DNA from: Girardinichthys multiradiatus
Lineage: Eukaryota > Chordata > Actinopteri > Cyprinodontiformes > Goodeidae
Length of the DNA stretch: 64,000 nucleotides
Reading direction: 5' to 3'
Assembly (NCBI RefSeq): GCF_021462225.1
Contig: NC_061802.1
Span: 9,753,859 to 9,817,858, forward strand
Position 1 is the stretch's first letter. The number at the start of each line of letters is the position of its first letter. Below the pieces are notes generated by a model, which was given only the letters and a program-made list of their open reading frames with translations, ran no database searches and was not told the origin of the DNA. Shown here one piece after another: positions 1 to 12,568 of the stretch. A program made the position numbers and the translations under genes.

Positions 1-285
1 AATGTGTTTGCAGGTGTATAGTGGGATCTTTGTTCACCACTTACTCAAAAGCCAAAAACAAATCCAACCCGAACGGAATCAACACGTTAAAAGTGGAACA
101 TCTTGTCTGCAAAACATGTCTATTTTTGGAGTTCAGCAGCAAGAATAGCAAAGAAGGGTGTTTTTAGTAGAGGTAATTCTAACACAACACTTTTTCCTTA
201 GAATTATGCAACAATACTGTAGCTTACTTCTCATGACTGGAATATACAGTGCCTGGCAAGTGTCAGCGAGTAAAAAAAAACAGTC

Positions 286-475
286 AGTGGAAACACATAC
301 TCATGCTTTACTAAACTGCGCTCTCGGTTTTGCAATCTGTGTGCACGCATTACTAAACTGTGCTTTCGCTTTCTGTAATCCGTCTACACGGTTTGATAAA
401 GTGTGCGCTCTGTTTTGCAATCTAAGTTATTCAATACAACTGTATGCTTGTGGCTGTGCAATAAAAGGAAAAAAT
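286..475. repeat. Degenerate ~45-bp tandem repeat, three copies
   Basis: Three successive units share a core of the form TTACTAAACTG, GCTTTCG/GCTCTCGG, then TGCAATCTGTG. Units begin near 308, 348 and 392. The third unit has diverged (TTGATAAAGTG). This accounts for the internally repetitive 107-residue open frame over the same bases, which starts at GTG and is unlikely to be a gene. Confidence 0.45.
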
Positions 476-530
476 GCATGATATCCCCTGCCTGTACTGA
501 CAGGATGGTAATAAAGTTAGAATATTAAAC

Positions 531-563
531 AATAATAATAATAATAATAAATAATAATAATAT
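531..563. repeat. AAT trinucleotide microsatellite
   Basis: A run of AAT units with one phase slip. Confidence 0.9.
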
Positions 564-1025
564 TAAAATACTCCAAACAGCTATTATTTCACCTTCACCT
601 TTAAGTTTTGAGATGCTGTAGTAGGCTTAATCTAAACTAGCTATTATACCTGTGGTTTCTGTGTCAGTATTTGAGGGTCGGTGTCTTGAAGATCTTAGAT
701 GTTTACTTGGTTCAACATAACTGATTTAAATTAACGAGTCATTACCAGGACCCAGTCAATAAAATCAAGGCCTGAGGAACTTGACAGCATGGTGATAAAC
801 AGGAAACACAATGTTTTCCATCAGAATTCAATAAATCTGAGCAACATGTTTTTTCAAACTTGTACTGGATTTATCTCCCACAAGATGTGCAGTGTTATCT
901 TGCTGAAAAAAAGAACACAAGACCTTCTTGTTTGGACACAGTGACATTAGAGCCAAAGAGCCCATTCAATTTCCTGTGATGGTTAAAATGTCAGATGATT
1001 GCTATAAAGAGGAGGCAGGAAATTC

Positions 1026-1043
1026 TGTGTGTGTGTGTGTGTG
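1026..1043. repeat. TG dinucleotide microsatellite
   Basis: Nine TG units. Confidence 0.85.
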
Positions 1044-2524
1044 GCTGTTGGATGTTATTCTGTGTTTGAATCTCATCCAATAAATATTTAAATACCTTCT
1101 TATATGTGTAGTTTAGTTCTTGAGTTTTGTTTTAGACCGACGCTTTAGATTTACTGACACGTTTTCAATATATCTTGAATGACTTCTTCACAGAGGAGAA
1201 ATATAATCCAGAAATCCACCCAATCATCATTACTCAGTTGATTGATTTCAAAAAGCACACACAGGAGACATACGATTGCTTAGGTCTTATTTTTTTTATG
1301 TTAAATAAAATCTCTGCAATACATTTTAATGTTCAGTTTTGGTCTCATTTGATTTTTGTTTCATCCTTCTTGTTTATTAAGTGCTGAATTAATGACTAAT
1401 CACAATAAGACAACAAAAGGCAAACCCACATTCAAAGTATTAAAACTTAAAACAAAACAGGCTCCATAAAAACACAGAGGGTATTTTCTCTCAATAGCAC
1501 CAGCTTGAGCATACAGATGCACCAATCAATGACCCAGAATGGAATAGACCAATTTTTCCATAATCAGCTCTGATCAGGCATGTGAAATGTTAAACAGGCT
1601 AATTTTTGTATTTAAAAAGTTTATAAGACTTAAGAACTTCCACTGTATTAAAAATTGTTCGTTGACATGTTCTACAAGCCCTTCAATGAACAATGCATTT
1701 TGATGCACCTTTTAAGTTTAATAAAAAAATATTGTATGGACACATGCTTTGATGCATGAATTAGGATTAGAATTTTGTGGGATTCAAAATCTCTACCTCT
1801 ATAAAAGGAACCTCTAGTACATTTCTTCCTCTTTTATTTTAATTGTACGTTAAAAAAGATTGGTCCATCTCTAAAGGCTTTCAAAAAAATCATGTTTGAT
1901 TTGTTCAATATTTCCCGTTGTGATAAAGGCATGGCTGCAGCTCTTCCCTACTGCGTGAACTTAACTTTATCAAATGGCAAATCCTGTTATACAACTAATG
2001 CTTTAAGTATTTTTTTCTATTCATAAATACTTTCATAAATTTGAGAATTAGATCAGTGAACGGCTGACTGATAAACTCATCTTCATTCTCCTAAATTTAC
2101 ACAGAAAAAAGCTGCAGATTTGTTTACCATGTATTTTAATACCATTTTTTGTTTAATATTTAAAAGGGCAGCTGCAACACAGCGAAAATGTCCTTTAAGT
2201 TGTTTTTTTTTAGATATTTTTAATCTGATTATGTTTCAATTCTTTTGTGTTGTTTTTTGCTTACTGTGTTGATCAATTATTAGAAAATTGTTTCTTTTTG
2301 ATCTATTCACTAATGTATTCAAATGAGCACACGTTGTTACTGCAGCACTGTTACTGTTATTTCTAGATCCAGTGTGGATGACAGTTTGTAAAGTGAGGTC
2401 TCAAATCTGGACTATGCACCTCAAGTTAAAAATTTAAAACACATATAGGTCACAACTGTTAAACATTTGTCTCATTCTTGTGAACTCTGTATAGTCTACC
2501 ATCTTGTGGCGTGTATTGTTCAGA

Positions 2525-2620
2525 GATGTTCACAAGTCATGCTTTTTCAAGTCTAAGTCAAGTCTCAACTCTTATCCCCCAATTCAGAGTCGAGCCTCAA
2601 TTCTTAGCTACTAAAAACCA
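2525..2620. repeat. Dispersed CAAGTC-rich repeat fragment
   Basis: The segment contains repeated CAAGTC, AAGTCTAAGTCAAGTCTC and AGAGTCGAG motifs. A related stretch with CAAGTCCGAGTCAAGTCT occurs at about 48215-48240. Two dispersed copies of this idiosyncratic low-complexity sequence suggest a repeat family; its class is unknown. Confidence 0.4.
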
Positions 2621-3084
2621 TTTTCTCATCAAATCCATGACAACGTAGTGCACCACTAATCCTCTATAACTGTAGGTTACGATTCCAAACCTGTATGGTT
2701 TGTCCCTAGGCCTAAACTACCACATGAACATTTAATAATAATCTTTCAATTTTATTATCTTTATTATATTGGTATCTTTTAATCTCTCTCTCTCTCTTTC
2801 CACTCAAAGCCTTCAGCTTCTGAGAACCTTCCACCTAAAGGAGAATCTTCAATGCTACTTCTGACCTCCTGCCTTTTGCCTCCCAGCCTGTCCACCCTCC
2901 AACCTTGCATGCCACCCACTCAGCACAACCACCTCTTCTGTCGACCCTTAGTCTCCATGGCATTACTTACCTCCTCCGGACAAACCACTCCTTCATCCCA
3001 CAGTTAGAAACTTCTTCAACTAATCCTATTAACCCGTACGCTCCCATCATCCCTACTCATTTACTTTTTCCTCCGTAGTGCCCC

Positions 3085-3207
3085 GACCCGGAAGAACCAG
3101 ACTCCTGGACCACACCTTGAAGTTTACCTGTGTTTCAATAAACCTGTTTAACCTTCATCCTGTCTCTGTAATTGTTGCTTGCTCTAGAGTCTTCTGTTCA
3201 GTAATCA
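3085..3207 (+). repeat. LTR-like 3' end fragment
   Basis: The segment has a poly(A) signal context (CAATAAACCTG near 3137) and ends in ATCATGACA. This matches the 3' ends of the better defined LTRs at 7611-8223 and 49673-50344, which also have AATAAA followed by a C/T-rich tail and a terminal CA. The 5' boundary cannot be seen. It is best read as a degraded LTR copy. Confidence 0.35.
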
Positions 3208-3755
3208 TGACAGATTTTTATTATTCTGAAAATTAGTTAAAATGTAATCTTTACCCATTTTAGAAATGTATACATAAATATACTGAGAAAAAGATTAAAA
3301 TCTGTTAATGTTGAATTTCTGAATTAACAAAACTAAGTCCTTTGTAATGAATAACCTCTGTTAATCCCTGTCTTCATATTGTCCAAGTCTCTTTGGAGGG
3401 TTTTCTTCTCCTCACTCTGAGAAGGAGATTTTTTTTTTTTTACCGTTGAGTGAAAACACTTAAAATTTGACCTCAGTTTTAAATAGGAAATATGTTCAAA
3501 TTTAAGATATAAATTCCATTAAAATGAATGATTACAAATGTAAGTAAATGAATCCTGAACTTGTAAATGAAGGGAACAGGAAGTGCTATTTCTTTTCTAT
3601 TTATAGATTGAAATGTTCCTGTCATGTTTAACAGCAAGAGAATATCGGAGGTCAGTTAAGTTTATTCTGAAATGATCCTAAATCTTTTAATATAGCATTC
3701 AGTTAGAGAGACATTCATGCAGTCATTATTGTGAAGCTACAGCTAACAGAATGTT

Positions 3756-4130
3756 ATTAGGGATGCACCAATATGAAATTATGGTCTGATATTGATGCAC
3801 AATAATGTTGTTATGGCCAAAAAAGATATATATTTCCTTAACCTTTTCCTACAGTGAAAATTACATTGCTGACATTGCTTATCTGCTGGGGTTAAACAGC
3901 CCACAATCCTGTGTTGCATCACTATCCCCGTCACATATGCCTGTCACTGTCACATTTAATCATGTGCAGCAGCAGTCTGTAGCTCACATACCGGCTTTAT
4001 TTTGCTTTTCATTACATGAGATAAAAACCAGTTGTGTTTTATTAAAAAAAAAACAATTGCTGGACTTTCTGTACCTTTGTTTTTAAAGAAAAATTCTTCA
4101 AATTGACAATTAAAAAGCAGTAAATAAAAC
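3756..4130. repeat. Probable dispersed DNA-element fragment
   Basis: The segment opens with TTAGGGATGCACCAATATGA, a phrase typical of non-autonomous repeats (often hAT-related) in fish and other animals. No transposase or second terminus is visible. The short open frame at 3805 is GTG/TTG-led and not credible. Confidence 0.35.
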
Positions 4131-7100
4131 CTAATTAGAGGTAAATTATTTGTAGCATAAGCAAAGAAGTAACTAAGGACAAAAATTCGTTAAATTTACG
4201 TTTGACTTGAAGACTCTGGTTTTATATGGAGTTATAAATCTTACCCATGCAATCTGTTGAAAATCTGTGCAACATCAACTGGAAACTGAATGATACAACA
4301 CCTGACAACCTGTTATCATGGCACATCACCTGCTAACCTTCATCCTTCTCAATGATCATGTCACACACACACATAAGGAGGCTAGACCCCATGGTTACTT
4401 ATCCTTTCGTTACCATGACGACTAAGCAGCTGTCTCCGTGGACAGAATCATTAAAAAAACAAAAAACTGGCAGCCCAACCTCTCCTGGCATTTCATCGCC
4501 GTAGAAACACACGCAACTCTCTAGGTCTGTCGTCAAGGCAAACACGCAACAGTCAGAGTTCTTTCTTCACAAACACACATAAAAAGTGATGCCATTCAGT
4601 GATCATTTCCCCCCGGGGGCCAGAAGGTCACGAGGATGACTGTGACCAGGCTGAAAAGCATCAGTCCTCTCTTCTTCACCACCAGACTGCTTGGTGCCCA
4701 CAAATCACTCCAACCTGTCACACTGGCAGACATAGGAGTGTGTGTGTGGGGTGGGGTGGAGAGAGGTCGTGGGGTGGGTGGGGGGTTGGAGGGGGGATAG
4801 TATGTGATAGTATTACTATTATTTTTAGGAACTTCGGCACAAAAAACTTCATGACAAGATTTGATCACAGCCAGATGATATCAGAACTGTGCACCTGTAA
4901 CAAAATATTTAGACACAATAGGTGACCCACACATATTTTCCAAGCAAACAACAATATACCTGGACTGTGTGAGTCAGTATAGTAGTATTAGTTGATAATT
5001 CCATAGCATTCCAATTCTTTTGACTATACGTTTAACTATATTTTTTACTATATTATTTTCACTCTACAAGTCACACTTGCCCCATTAACACAGAATCTAG
5101 TCTACTTTCTTGAATCTCCCAAAGTTTACTCTCAACCTTTCTTTATCATACACATAGTCCCTCTGAGTAAATTATGTTAGACCTGAGAATATGACCTGAG
5201 GAGATTAAACCACTAACCTTCAATTTACAACCACCCACTATGTTACTGCTGCTACTCCAAATGTATGTGTGTGCATGGAAGCCTGATTATGTTGGGGAAA
5301 GAAATTTGGGAAAATGCAAAGGATCAACCACTCCTGACCCCCCACCATTCCTAAACACTTCAGGCAGTTCTGTTACAGATCAGTTACAGGTCTGAACTAC
5401 TTGTAGCCTCCACCTGCAATAACATGAGAAGTTTTGAGAAGGATTTTAGCAGATTTATGGTGAGTTAGAGAGAAGCAGCACTGTTTGAACAGTAATTGAG
5501 ATTCAGTTCATTATACATTTCCTGTCCTGTCTGAAGAGACCAAGTTAAGATGAATTGACTTTTATATGACGAGTTGGATCCAACCAACTCCAAGCTGAAG
5601 AAGGGTGGAACTAAAATCTAACAAGTATTTCTAATATTTATTTTTTGTTCATTTGTCTGATTGCAAGGAAAGATAAGTATCTTTGGGTCAAAAAATGTGG
5701 AAGCAAAAACTAAAGTTTGCATCCCCATTAAAAATGATGACAAATAATGCCTGACTTGAACTACAGGTTTATCAATATATAGAGGAAGAGAAGAACCCAC
5801 GAAGGAGACAAGAAAAACATCCTGAACCAAAACCTCCATTACAAGTCCAGTAATTTTAGTTATAGCCTCTGTGAACTGTAACTGCTAGTTTAGGTAACAG
5901 ATATTAGCTGCCCTGTGATAAAAGTGGAAGTATACTGTTCCTTTTAGATTTATGTAAATGCCTCTTAAATACTTTGACACATGTCTTTGAAAAAGCTACT
6001 GTCAAACCTCCAAACAAACGAGTAAGTAGTGATATAATTATGAAAGTTGAATAATAAACAATATCCATAGTGGTATGACTCAGTAGCAGTTTTTTATTAT
6101 TTTCCCCTCACTTTTTTACAAACATGAGAGAAAGTATTAAAATGGCTTGTAGTTCATAAAACAACTCATCATTTATTGAGTCATTAAATTAAGCTACAAG
6201 ACAAAAGCATATCAACTCATAACAAGTGAATGGCTGCAGCATTATAACCTCTAGGCCACATTGTTAATCCAACCTATAATATTAAATATTTTGTACATAT
6301 CTAGTGTTTTTCCCCTTTTTCTGGATTTACTCCTAAATTCCTCCTAAAGTTGATTTTATCTTTGTTTTATTAATTCTGATATGGTGGAATATGTGGTGTG
6401 AGGTGTTGTAGACATAACCATACATTTAAGTAACCTGGTAAAGACCATAATATTTATAGACTGAAACTCTACAACTGGCAAAGGGTGTACTTTCTTTTGA
6501 TTAAATCTGTGTCCACACTCTTTTGCAACTTATTTAACTGTCATCTCAGCATAATTCTATCTCAGCTTTTCTTAAATCATATTCAAATTACATCCTGCAT
6601 TATTTCTGTTAGAGGATGTAAGCTCTTATAAAAAGTGGAAAAAAACACAGCCATTACCTGTTGTCTCAGATAATCAGCCTCAATCTATTTTTCTGTAAAA
6701 TGGTTAAAGGAGCTACAGAACATCCAGTGCTGTTTTGTCAAATATAATAAAAGCACACAGCATATAAATCATTTAATCCCTGACATAACCAGATTTCTAA
6801 TAAAACATTGATCTGTCTAACTTGTAGTGATTATGTAAACAGGAAACTTAATACTCAGCAAATAATAAATGCCTCTTGCATATGAAATCTAATTGTACAG
6901 CAGGAAAATTGTTTATTAAAAGTTAGGAGACAAGTAGTAATTTACAGAATGTAACTCAGCAGTTTGATTCTTCTTTACTGCAAAAGGTTATATTTCAGCA
7001 TGTGTAACAACAATAAAACTCGTTTTATTCTGATGGCACACCGCCTCTCAGCTTACGCTGCAAGCTCTCTTCACTTAAAGCAGCATTTGCATTAAGTATT

Positions 7101-7605
7101 GGCTTTTAGAAATCCCCCACTGTTATGCTGACAGCCATGCCAAGGCTGATGTAAAAATGAATACTAAAAAAAGGGATGCAAATTATAAGGTGTGAACCAG
7201 AGGAAAAGAGCAACAATTATTACAAACTGTTTGAAACTTTACGGTTGTTCAATATCAGTGGATATAACATGGTGATTTTAATCAACAAAGAAAAGTGCGA
7301 GTGCGATTTTAGTTAGTATGCCATTTTTTAACTGGGGGTTAAGACTAGTATTTTTCACATTTTTGTAACCATTATTAATTTTCCATTCAGTACAAAAACA
7401 TAACCGCTATATCCCGGAGCGAAGATCCCATTTCACATTTAGGGGGGACATAAAAAAAAAGCTCTTTATCAAAATGCCCATCAACACACCTACTACAACA
7501 CAAAAAAACCTAATATGCATAATTAATAATAATAAATGAAAACAAGCAGAACATTGTTTTGTATCAAGTGTTTATCAAAAGTGAACAATCTTTAAAAGAT
7601 ATAAG
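4131..7605. other. Gene-free stretch
   Basis: No gene or complete mobile element was recognised. It has a purine/G-rich run at about 4737-4798 and is otherwise AT-rich single-copy-looking DNA. Open frames here are short and without family resemblance. Confidence 0.55.
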
Positions 7606-7610
7606 ATATC

Positions 7611-8223
7611 TGTCTTGGAGTGACATTTTGGACTTTGTGGGTTCTTGTGATGGTTTATTTTGTAATTTAGATTCTCCTTATGGCTCTTTGTTTATTTCTT
7701 AGGTTGTTGTTTCTATGTTCTCCTCTAGTTTCTTTGTTTACTTTAGTTCATAGTTATTCTAGTTCTTTATTTCCTCCTCTGATTTATTCTCTTGCTTAGT
7801 TTGTGTTTTCTGTTGTTTGTTTAGTCCTTTCACTCTTCTTCAGCCTTTGTATTTGTTTCACCTGTTCCTTGTCACACCTGTTCCCTGTTTCTTTGATTAC
7901 CTGCCTTTTGTTCCCTTCTATGTGCTCTGTGTATATTAGTTGTTCTGTGTGCTTAGTTCCTCGCTGGTTCCTTCTGTTACTACCCCGTTCCTTACCACGT
8001 CTATGTTTTGTTTATGCTTCACTTTGTAATACTATGCTTCGACTATGCTACGCCTTGCCATGAGTACCTGCAGGTTTGCGCAAGCTTTTGATCTTGTCTT
8101 TGTTTCATCCCTGCAGTGTTTTTGTTACGTTTCTGGACTTTGTGAATAAACAAGGAAGTTACTAAGATGCGCTTACCGAGCTCTTGTCTGCACTTTGGTT
8201 CGACCCAAAATCCTCCCGCGACA
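7611..8223 (+). mobile_element. Solo LTR, 613 bp
   Basis: The unit begins TGTCTTGGAG and ends CCCGCGACA, giving the TG...CA and TGTC/GACA termini expected of an LTR. The 5-bp sequence ATATC flanks it on both sides (7606-7610 and 8224-8228) as a target site duplication. Inside it is T/C-rich and carries an AATAAAC poly(A) signal at about 8146 near the 3' end. No gag or pol sequence adjoins either side, so it is a solo LTR left by recombination. The retrotransposon superfamily cannot be told from the LTR alone. Confidence 0.75.
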
Positions 8224-8228
8224 ATATC

Positions 8229-8937
8229 TGTCAAACTGAACATCCCAGTCATGTGATAACTACTAGCATTCAAAAAAATAATCAAAACTTAGACCTCAAA
8301 CCTATCTTAAAAATACTTATTTGCATTTCAGTGTCTACACACCTCCTCAGGAACAAATCTAAAATCTCAGTAAAATATGAATTAGGCTTATGTCTGACAT
8401 TAACATCCTGATAGACATTTTTGAAAAATCTGTTCTCTTTATTTCCTCCCCACTTTTCACTCATCTGTTTTTCCTCTCAATCCTAAATGATCTCTTTCTT
8501 TTTTCTCTTGTCTTCCTCTCTTTTCCGTCCTCACTCTCCTCCCTCCAGTCTGCCCTCTTTTCTCTTCTTCTTCTCCCCCTTCTTCTTGTGTCCTCCTACT
8601 CTTGTTTGAGCATCATAAGCTAGGCTATTTGCTTAACTAGCGAGCTGATAAAAAAAGAGAGGCTAATTTTGGACAATGCGGGAGAAATGTTACTTTTTAT
8701 GTTCCAACCTTGTGCTCTTAGGCTTTTACACTTGGTGCATGTTCCTCATCAGGTGAGCCTGTCACTCACTCCTGGAACATGGAGCTGAGAGGAGCTGCCA
8801 TAGCCCCCACCCATAGGAAATGCGACCCAGACCACCTTGTGGAATTGTGGGGAGGTCATGACCTTTTAGTAATTCAGTAATTAAGAAACCCATTTTACAT
8901 TTATAACTTAAATCGCTTGAGTTGAGTTTTAGTCCGT
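8229..8937. other. Gene-free stretch with polypyrimidine tract
   Basis: Positions about 8440-8600 form an almost pure C/T tract on the plus strand, dense in CTCTT and TCCTCC. Nothing else is recognised. Confidence 0.55.
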
Positions 8938-9746
8938 GAGGCAGACATCCTGTCTACTTTTAAGGCAAGGCTTAAAACTTTCCTTTTTGATAAAGCTTAT
9001 AGTTAGAGTGGCTTAGGCTATCTTCCTTATTTTTTACCTCCGTCTTCTTCCCTCCCTGTTGGATGGAGTAAAGGGGAGTCAAGTTTGGCCTAAACCGGCT
9101 CAGTTATGATTGAGGTGCAAACACACCCTCCATTTCTGCTACCTGTATGACCCCTTTTCCAATGGTTATAATCAGTCTGACAGAGGGAGGTACCCCCAAT
9201 CCTTGTGGTTTTTAGTATAACAATGACCATCAGTGGGTTCTAGATGGACAAACTGTCTACTTTTAAGGCTAGGCTTAAAACTTTCATTTTTGATAAAGCT
9301 TATAGTTAGAGTGGCTTAGGTTATCCTGAGCTATCTGTGTAGTTATGCTGCTATAGGCTTTGGCTGCTGGAGGACATAATGACCACTTTAATCCTATTCG
9401 CTACATTCTCACACTACTCTCCAATTCTGCATTATTTGCTGTTATTTCAGGTTTTAACCTTGTTCTCTCTTTTCTCTTCCTAGAAACTACACCTGGCCTG
9501 GCTCTGTGACATCGTTCTGGAGAGGGGCATCGTCCAAGCTTCTGCTGGCAACAATTTAATGCTCACCTTCTACAGATGATCCACATGGCACTGTCTTTTA
9601 GTGTTTAACCATTTCTCTCTCCTAGAGATGGCAATTGACTGAGCTTAACTGTAACTAATTATATGTGCTCTCTTTCAGACTCTAACCTTGAAAACTGGCT
9701 CAGAGTTCATCTGTTCTTTCTTTCTAGGTGAAACGACTAAAGGAGC
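8938..9746 (+). mobile_element. L2-type LINE 3' debris, partly duplicated
   Basis: Two copies of a roughly 75-bp phrase occur about 300 bp apart (8955-9022 and 9255-9322). Each reads, in one frame, as STFKARLKTF(I/L)FDKAYS followed by a stop. That is the C-terminal signature of L2/CR1-group reverse transcriptase ORFs. The second copy continues into a 3'UTR-like region (GGCTGCTGGAGGACATAATG at 9362) resembling fish L2 tails. No catalytic domain is present. The DD34E Tc1 element was inserted at its right edge. Confidence 0.55.
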
Positions 9747-10001
9747 TACAGGTCCTTCTCAAAATATTAGCATATTGTGATAAAGTTCATTATTTTCCAT
9801 AATGTCATGATGAAAATTTAACATTCATATATTTTAGATTCATTGCACACTAACTGAAATATTTCAGGTCTTTTATTGTCTTAATACGGATGATTTTGGC
9901 ATACAGCTCATGAAAACCCAAAATTCCTATCTCACAAAATTAGCATATTTCATCCGACCAATAAAAGAAAAGTATTTTTAATACAAAAAACGTCAACCTT
10001 C

Positions 10002-12544
10002 AGAATCAGAATCAGAATCAGAATCAGAAAAGCTTTATTGCCAAGTACGTTTTTGGACATACAAGGAATTTGTTTTGGCGTAGTCGGTGCAATACAGTAC
10101 AAATTAAACAGTACAAACATATCTACAATATAATATAAATATAAGTGCACAGTTTTAAGTGAGTGAGAGTAAATATAGAGCAGTATAAGATGCAAGAGCA
10201 ATACAACAGTGCAGATGATCATTGTGCAAGTAAAGCAGGAGTCCAAGCTGAGCGTTAATGTAACGCATAGAGTTACAGGTTACAGGTGTCCTGTCAGCAA
10301 AAAAAGGGGGGGTGTGGGGGAAAGGGGGAATGTCAGGGTGGTTTCCGGGCTTTGTTAACCAGGCTGGTGGCAGATGGGAAAAAACTGTTCTTGTGGCGTG
10401 AGGTTTTGGTCCGGATGGACCGCAGCCTCCTGCCAGAGGGGAGAGTCTCAAAGAGTCTGTGACCGGGGTGGGAGGGATCAGCCAGAATCTTCCCTGCCCG
10501 CTTCAGGGTCCTGGAGGTGTACAGTTCCTGGAGCGACAGTAGACTGCAGCCAATCACCTTCTCAGCAGACCGAATGACACGCTGCAGCCTGCCCTTATCC
10601 TTGGCTGTAGCAGCGGCGTACCAGATGGTGATGGAGGAGGTGAGGATGGACTCAATGATGGCTGTGTAGAAGTGCACCATCATAGTCTTTGGCAGGTTGA
10701 ATTTCTTCAGCTGCCGCAGGAAGAACATCCTCTGCTGGGCTTTCTTGATGAGGGAGCTGATGTTTGGCTCCCACTTGAGATCCTGGGAGATGATAGTTCC
10801 CAGGAAGCGGAAAGATTCCACAGTGTCAATTGTGGAGTCACAGAGGGTGATGGGGGCAGGTGGGGCTGGGTTCTGCCTGAAGTTCACAACCATCTCCACT
10901 GTCTTTAGAGCGTTGAGCTCAAGGCTGTTCTGGCTGCACCAGTCCAACAGATGGTCCACCTCCCATCTGTACGCGGACTCGTCACCATCAGAGATGAGTC
11001 CGATCAGGGTGGTGTCGTCCGCAAACTTCAGAAGCTTGACAGACTGGTGACTGGAGGTGCAGCTGTTGGTGTACAGGGAGAAGAGCAGAGGAGAGAGAAC
11101 ACAGCCTTGGGGGGAACCGGTGCTGATGGTCAGGGAGTCAGAGACGTGCTTCCCCAGCCTCACGCGCTGCTTCCTGTCAGACAGGAAGTCAGTGATCCAC
11201 CTGCAGGTGGAGTCGGGCACACTCAGCTGGGAGAGCTTCTCCTGTAGCAGAACTGGGACGATGGTGTTGAAGGCAGAGCTGAAATCCACAAACAGGATCC
11301 TGGCATAGGTTCCTGTGGAGTCCAGGTGCCGGAGGATGAAGTGAAGGGCTAGGTTGACTGCATCATCTACAGACCTGTTGGCTCTGTAGGCAAACTGCAG
11401 GGGGTCAAGGAGGGGGTCGGTGATGTCTTTGAGGTGTGAGAGCACAAGGCGCTCAAAGGACTTCATCACCACAGAGGTCAGGGCGACGGGTCTGAAGTCA
11501 TTAAGCCCTGTGGTCCTTGGCTTCTTGGGAACAGGGACGATGGTGGAGGACTTGAAGCAGGCTGGCACATGACATGTCTCCAGTGAGGTGTTAAAAATGT
11601 CTGTGAAGACTGGAGACAGCTGATCAGCGCAGTGCTTCAGGCTGGCTGGTGAGACAGAATCCGGACCAGCAGCTTTCCGGGGGTTCTGTCTCCTGAAGAG
11701 TTTGTTGACGTCCCTCTCCTGGATGGAAAGAGCCGTCCTCGGCGTGGGTAGGGGGCTGGTGGGGGTTGGAGGTGCCAAGGCCCCTCTTGAGGTTGGGGAG
11801 GTGGGGGTGGTGGATTGTGGCTGCAGCTGTTGGGGGGCGTCGTGGGAGATGGTTGCAGGACTGTCCCTTTGTCTATCAAAGCGGCAGTAGAACTCGTTCA
11901 GGTCGTTGGCGAGGCGTCGGTCGTTGATGGAGTGGGGGGCTTTCGGCTTGTAGTTGGTGATTTGCTTGAGCCCTTTCCAGACAGACGCAGAGTCGTTGGC
12001 TGAGAACTGGATTTGGAGCTTCTCAGAGTACAGTCGTTTGGCCTCTTTCACTGCCTTGCCAAACTTGTACTTAGCCTCTCTGTATATGTCTTTGTCCCCA
12101 CTCCTGAAGGCCTCTTCCTTATCCAGTCTTAACCTTCTGAGTTTAGCTGTGAACCAGGGTTTGTCGTTGTTGTAACTCACCCTGGTGCATGATGGTACAC
12201 AGCTGTCCTCACAGAAGCTGATGTAGGAAGTCACAGCCTCTGTGTACTCGTCCAGACTGTTGGTAGTAGTCCTGAACACATCCCAGTCTGTACAGCCTAA
12301 ACACGCCTGGAGATTCTCCACAGCCTCACTGCTCCACTTCCTTGTCGTCCTCACAACAGGTTTGCAGAGCTTTAGTTTCTGCCTGTATGCAGGAATCAGG
12401 TGGACCATGATGTGGTCGGATTGGCCCAGTGCAGCACGTGGGACGGCATGATAAGCGTCTCTGATGGTGGTGTAACAGTGATCCAGAATGTTGTCCTCTC
12501 TAGTCGGACATTTTATAAACTGTCTGTATTTGGGAAGTTCGTGT
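10002..12544 (-). mobile_element. Rex1-like LINE, 5' truncated, (TTCTGA)n tail
   Basis: On the minus strand the element ends in a (TTCTGA)n tail (plus-strand CAGAATCAGAAT repeats at 10001-10028) and has its 5' end at 12544, part-way through the endonuclease domain. Flanking Tc1 sequence resumes directly on both sides with no clear target duplication. Phrases around the FSSAFNTI box and the FFLRQLKKF region correspond to the sites of the standard Rex1 primers. Rex1 assignment is from motif resemblance; the wider Jockey/CR1/L2 group is certain. A short copy of the same tail occurs at 24152-24240. Confidence 0.85.
10333..12544 (-). CDS. Rex1-like LINE endonuclease (C-term) and reverse transcriptase, partial
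   Basis: The open frame runs without a stop from the 5' truncation to 10333. It continues upstream into Tc1 sequence, but that part is chance. It starts inside the apurinic endonuclease domain ([24 protein letters not shown]). It then carries the linker with a YNNDKPWFT motif and a full reverse transcriptase: [61 protein letters not shown] and the catalytic [10 protein letters not shown]. The thumb region follows and the stop is at 10333-10335. A proline/threonine-rich stretch lies between endonuclease and RT. The protein lacks its N-terminal endonuclease half, so it could not complete target-primed insertion by itself. Confidence 0.88.
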
Positions 12545-12568
12545 AAATAATCATGTACAGTTATGCAC

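Larger units (their letters stand above)
1..2524. other. Gene-free AT-rich stretch
   Basis: No coding region or recognisable element is supported here. The open frames are short, mostly lack an ATG start and resemble nothing known. It holds an AAT microsatellite, a short TG run and a degenerate three-copy repeat, listed separately. Confidence 0.6.

Noticed and set aside
12242..12451. Plus-strand open frames across the Rex1-like LINE and Tc1
   Set aside because: They are antisense shadows of the minus-strand element genes.
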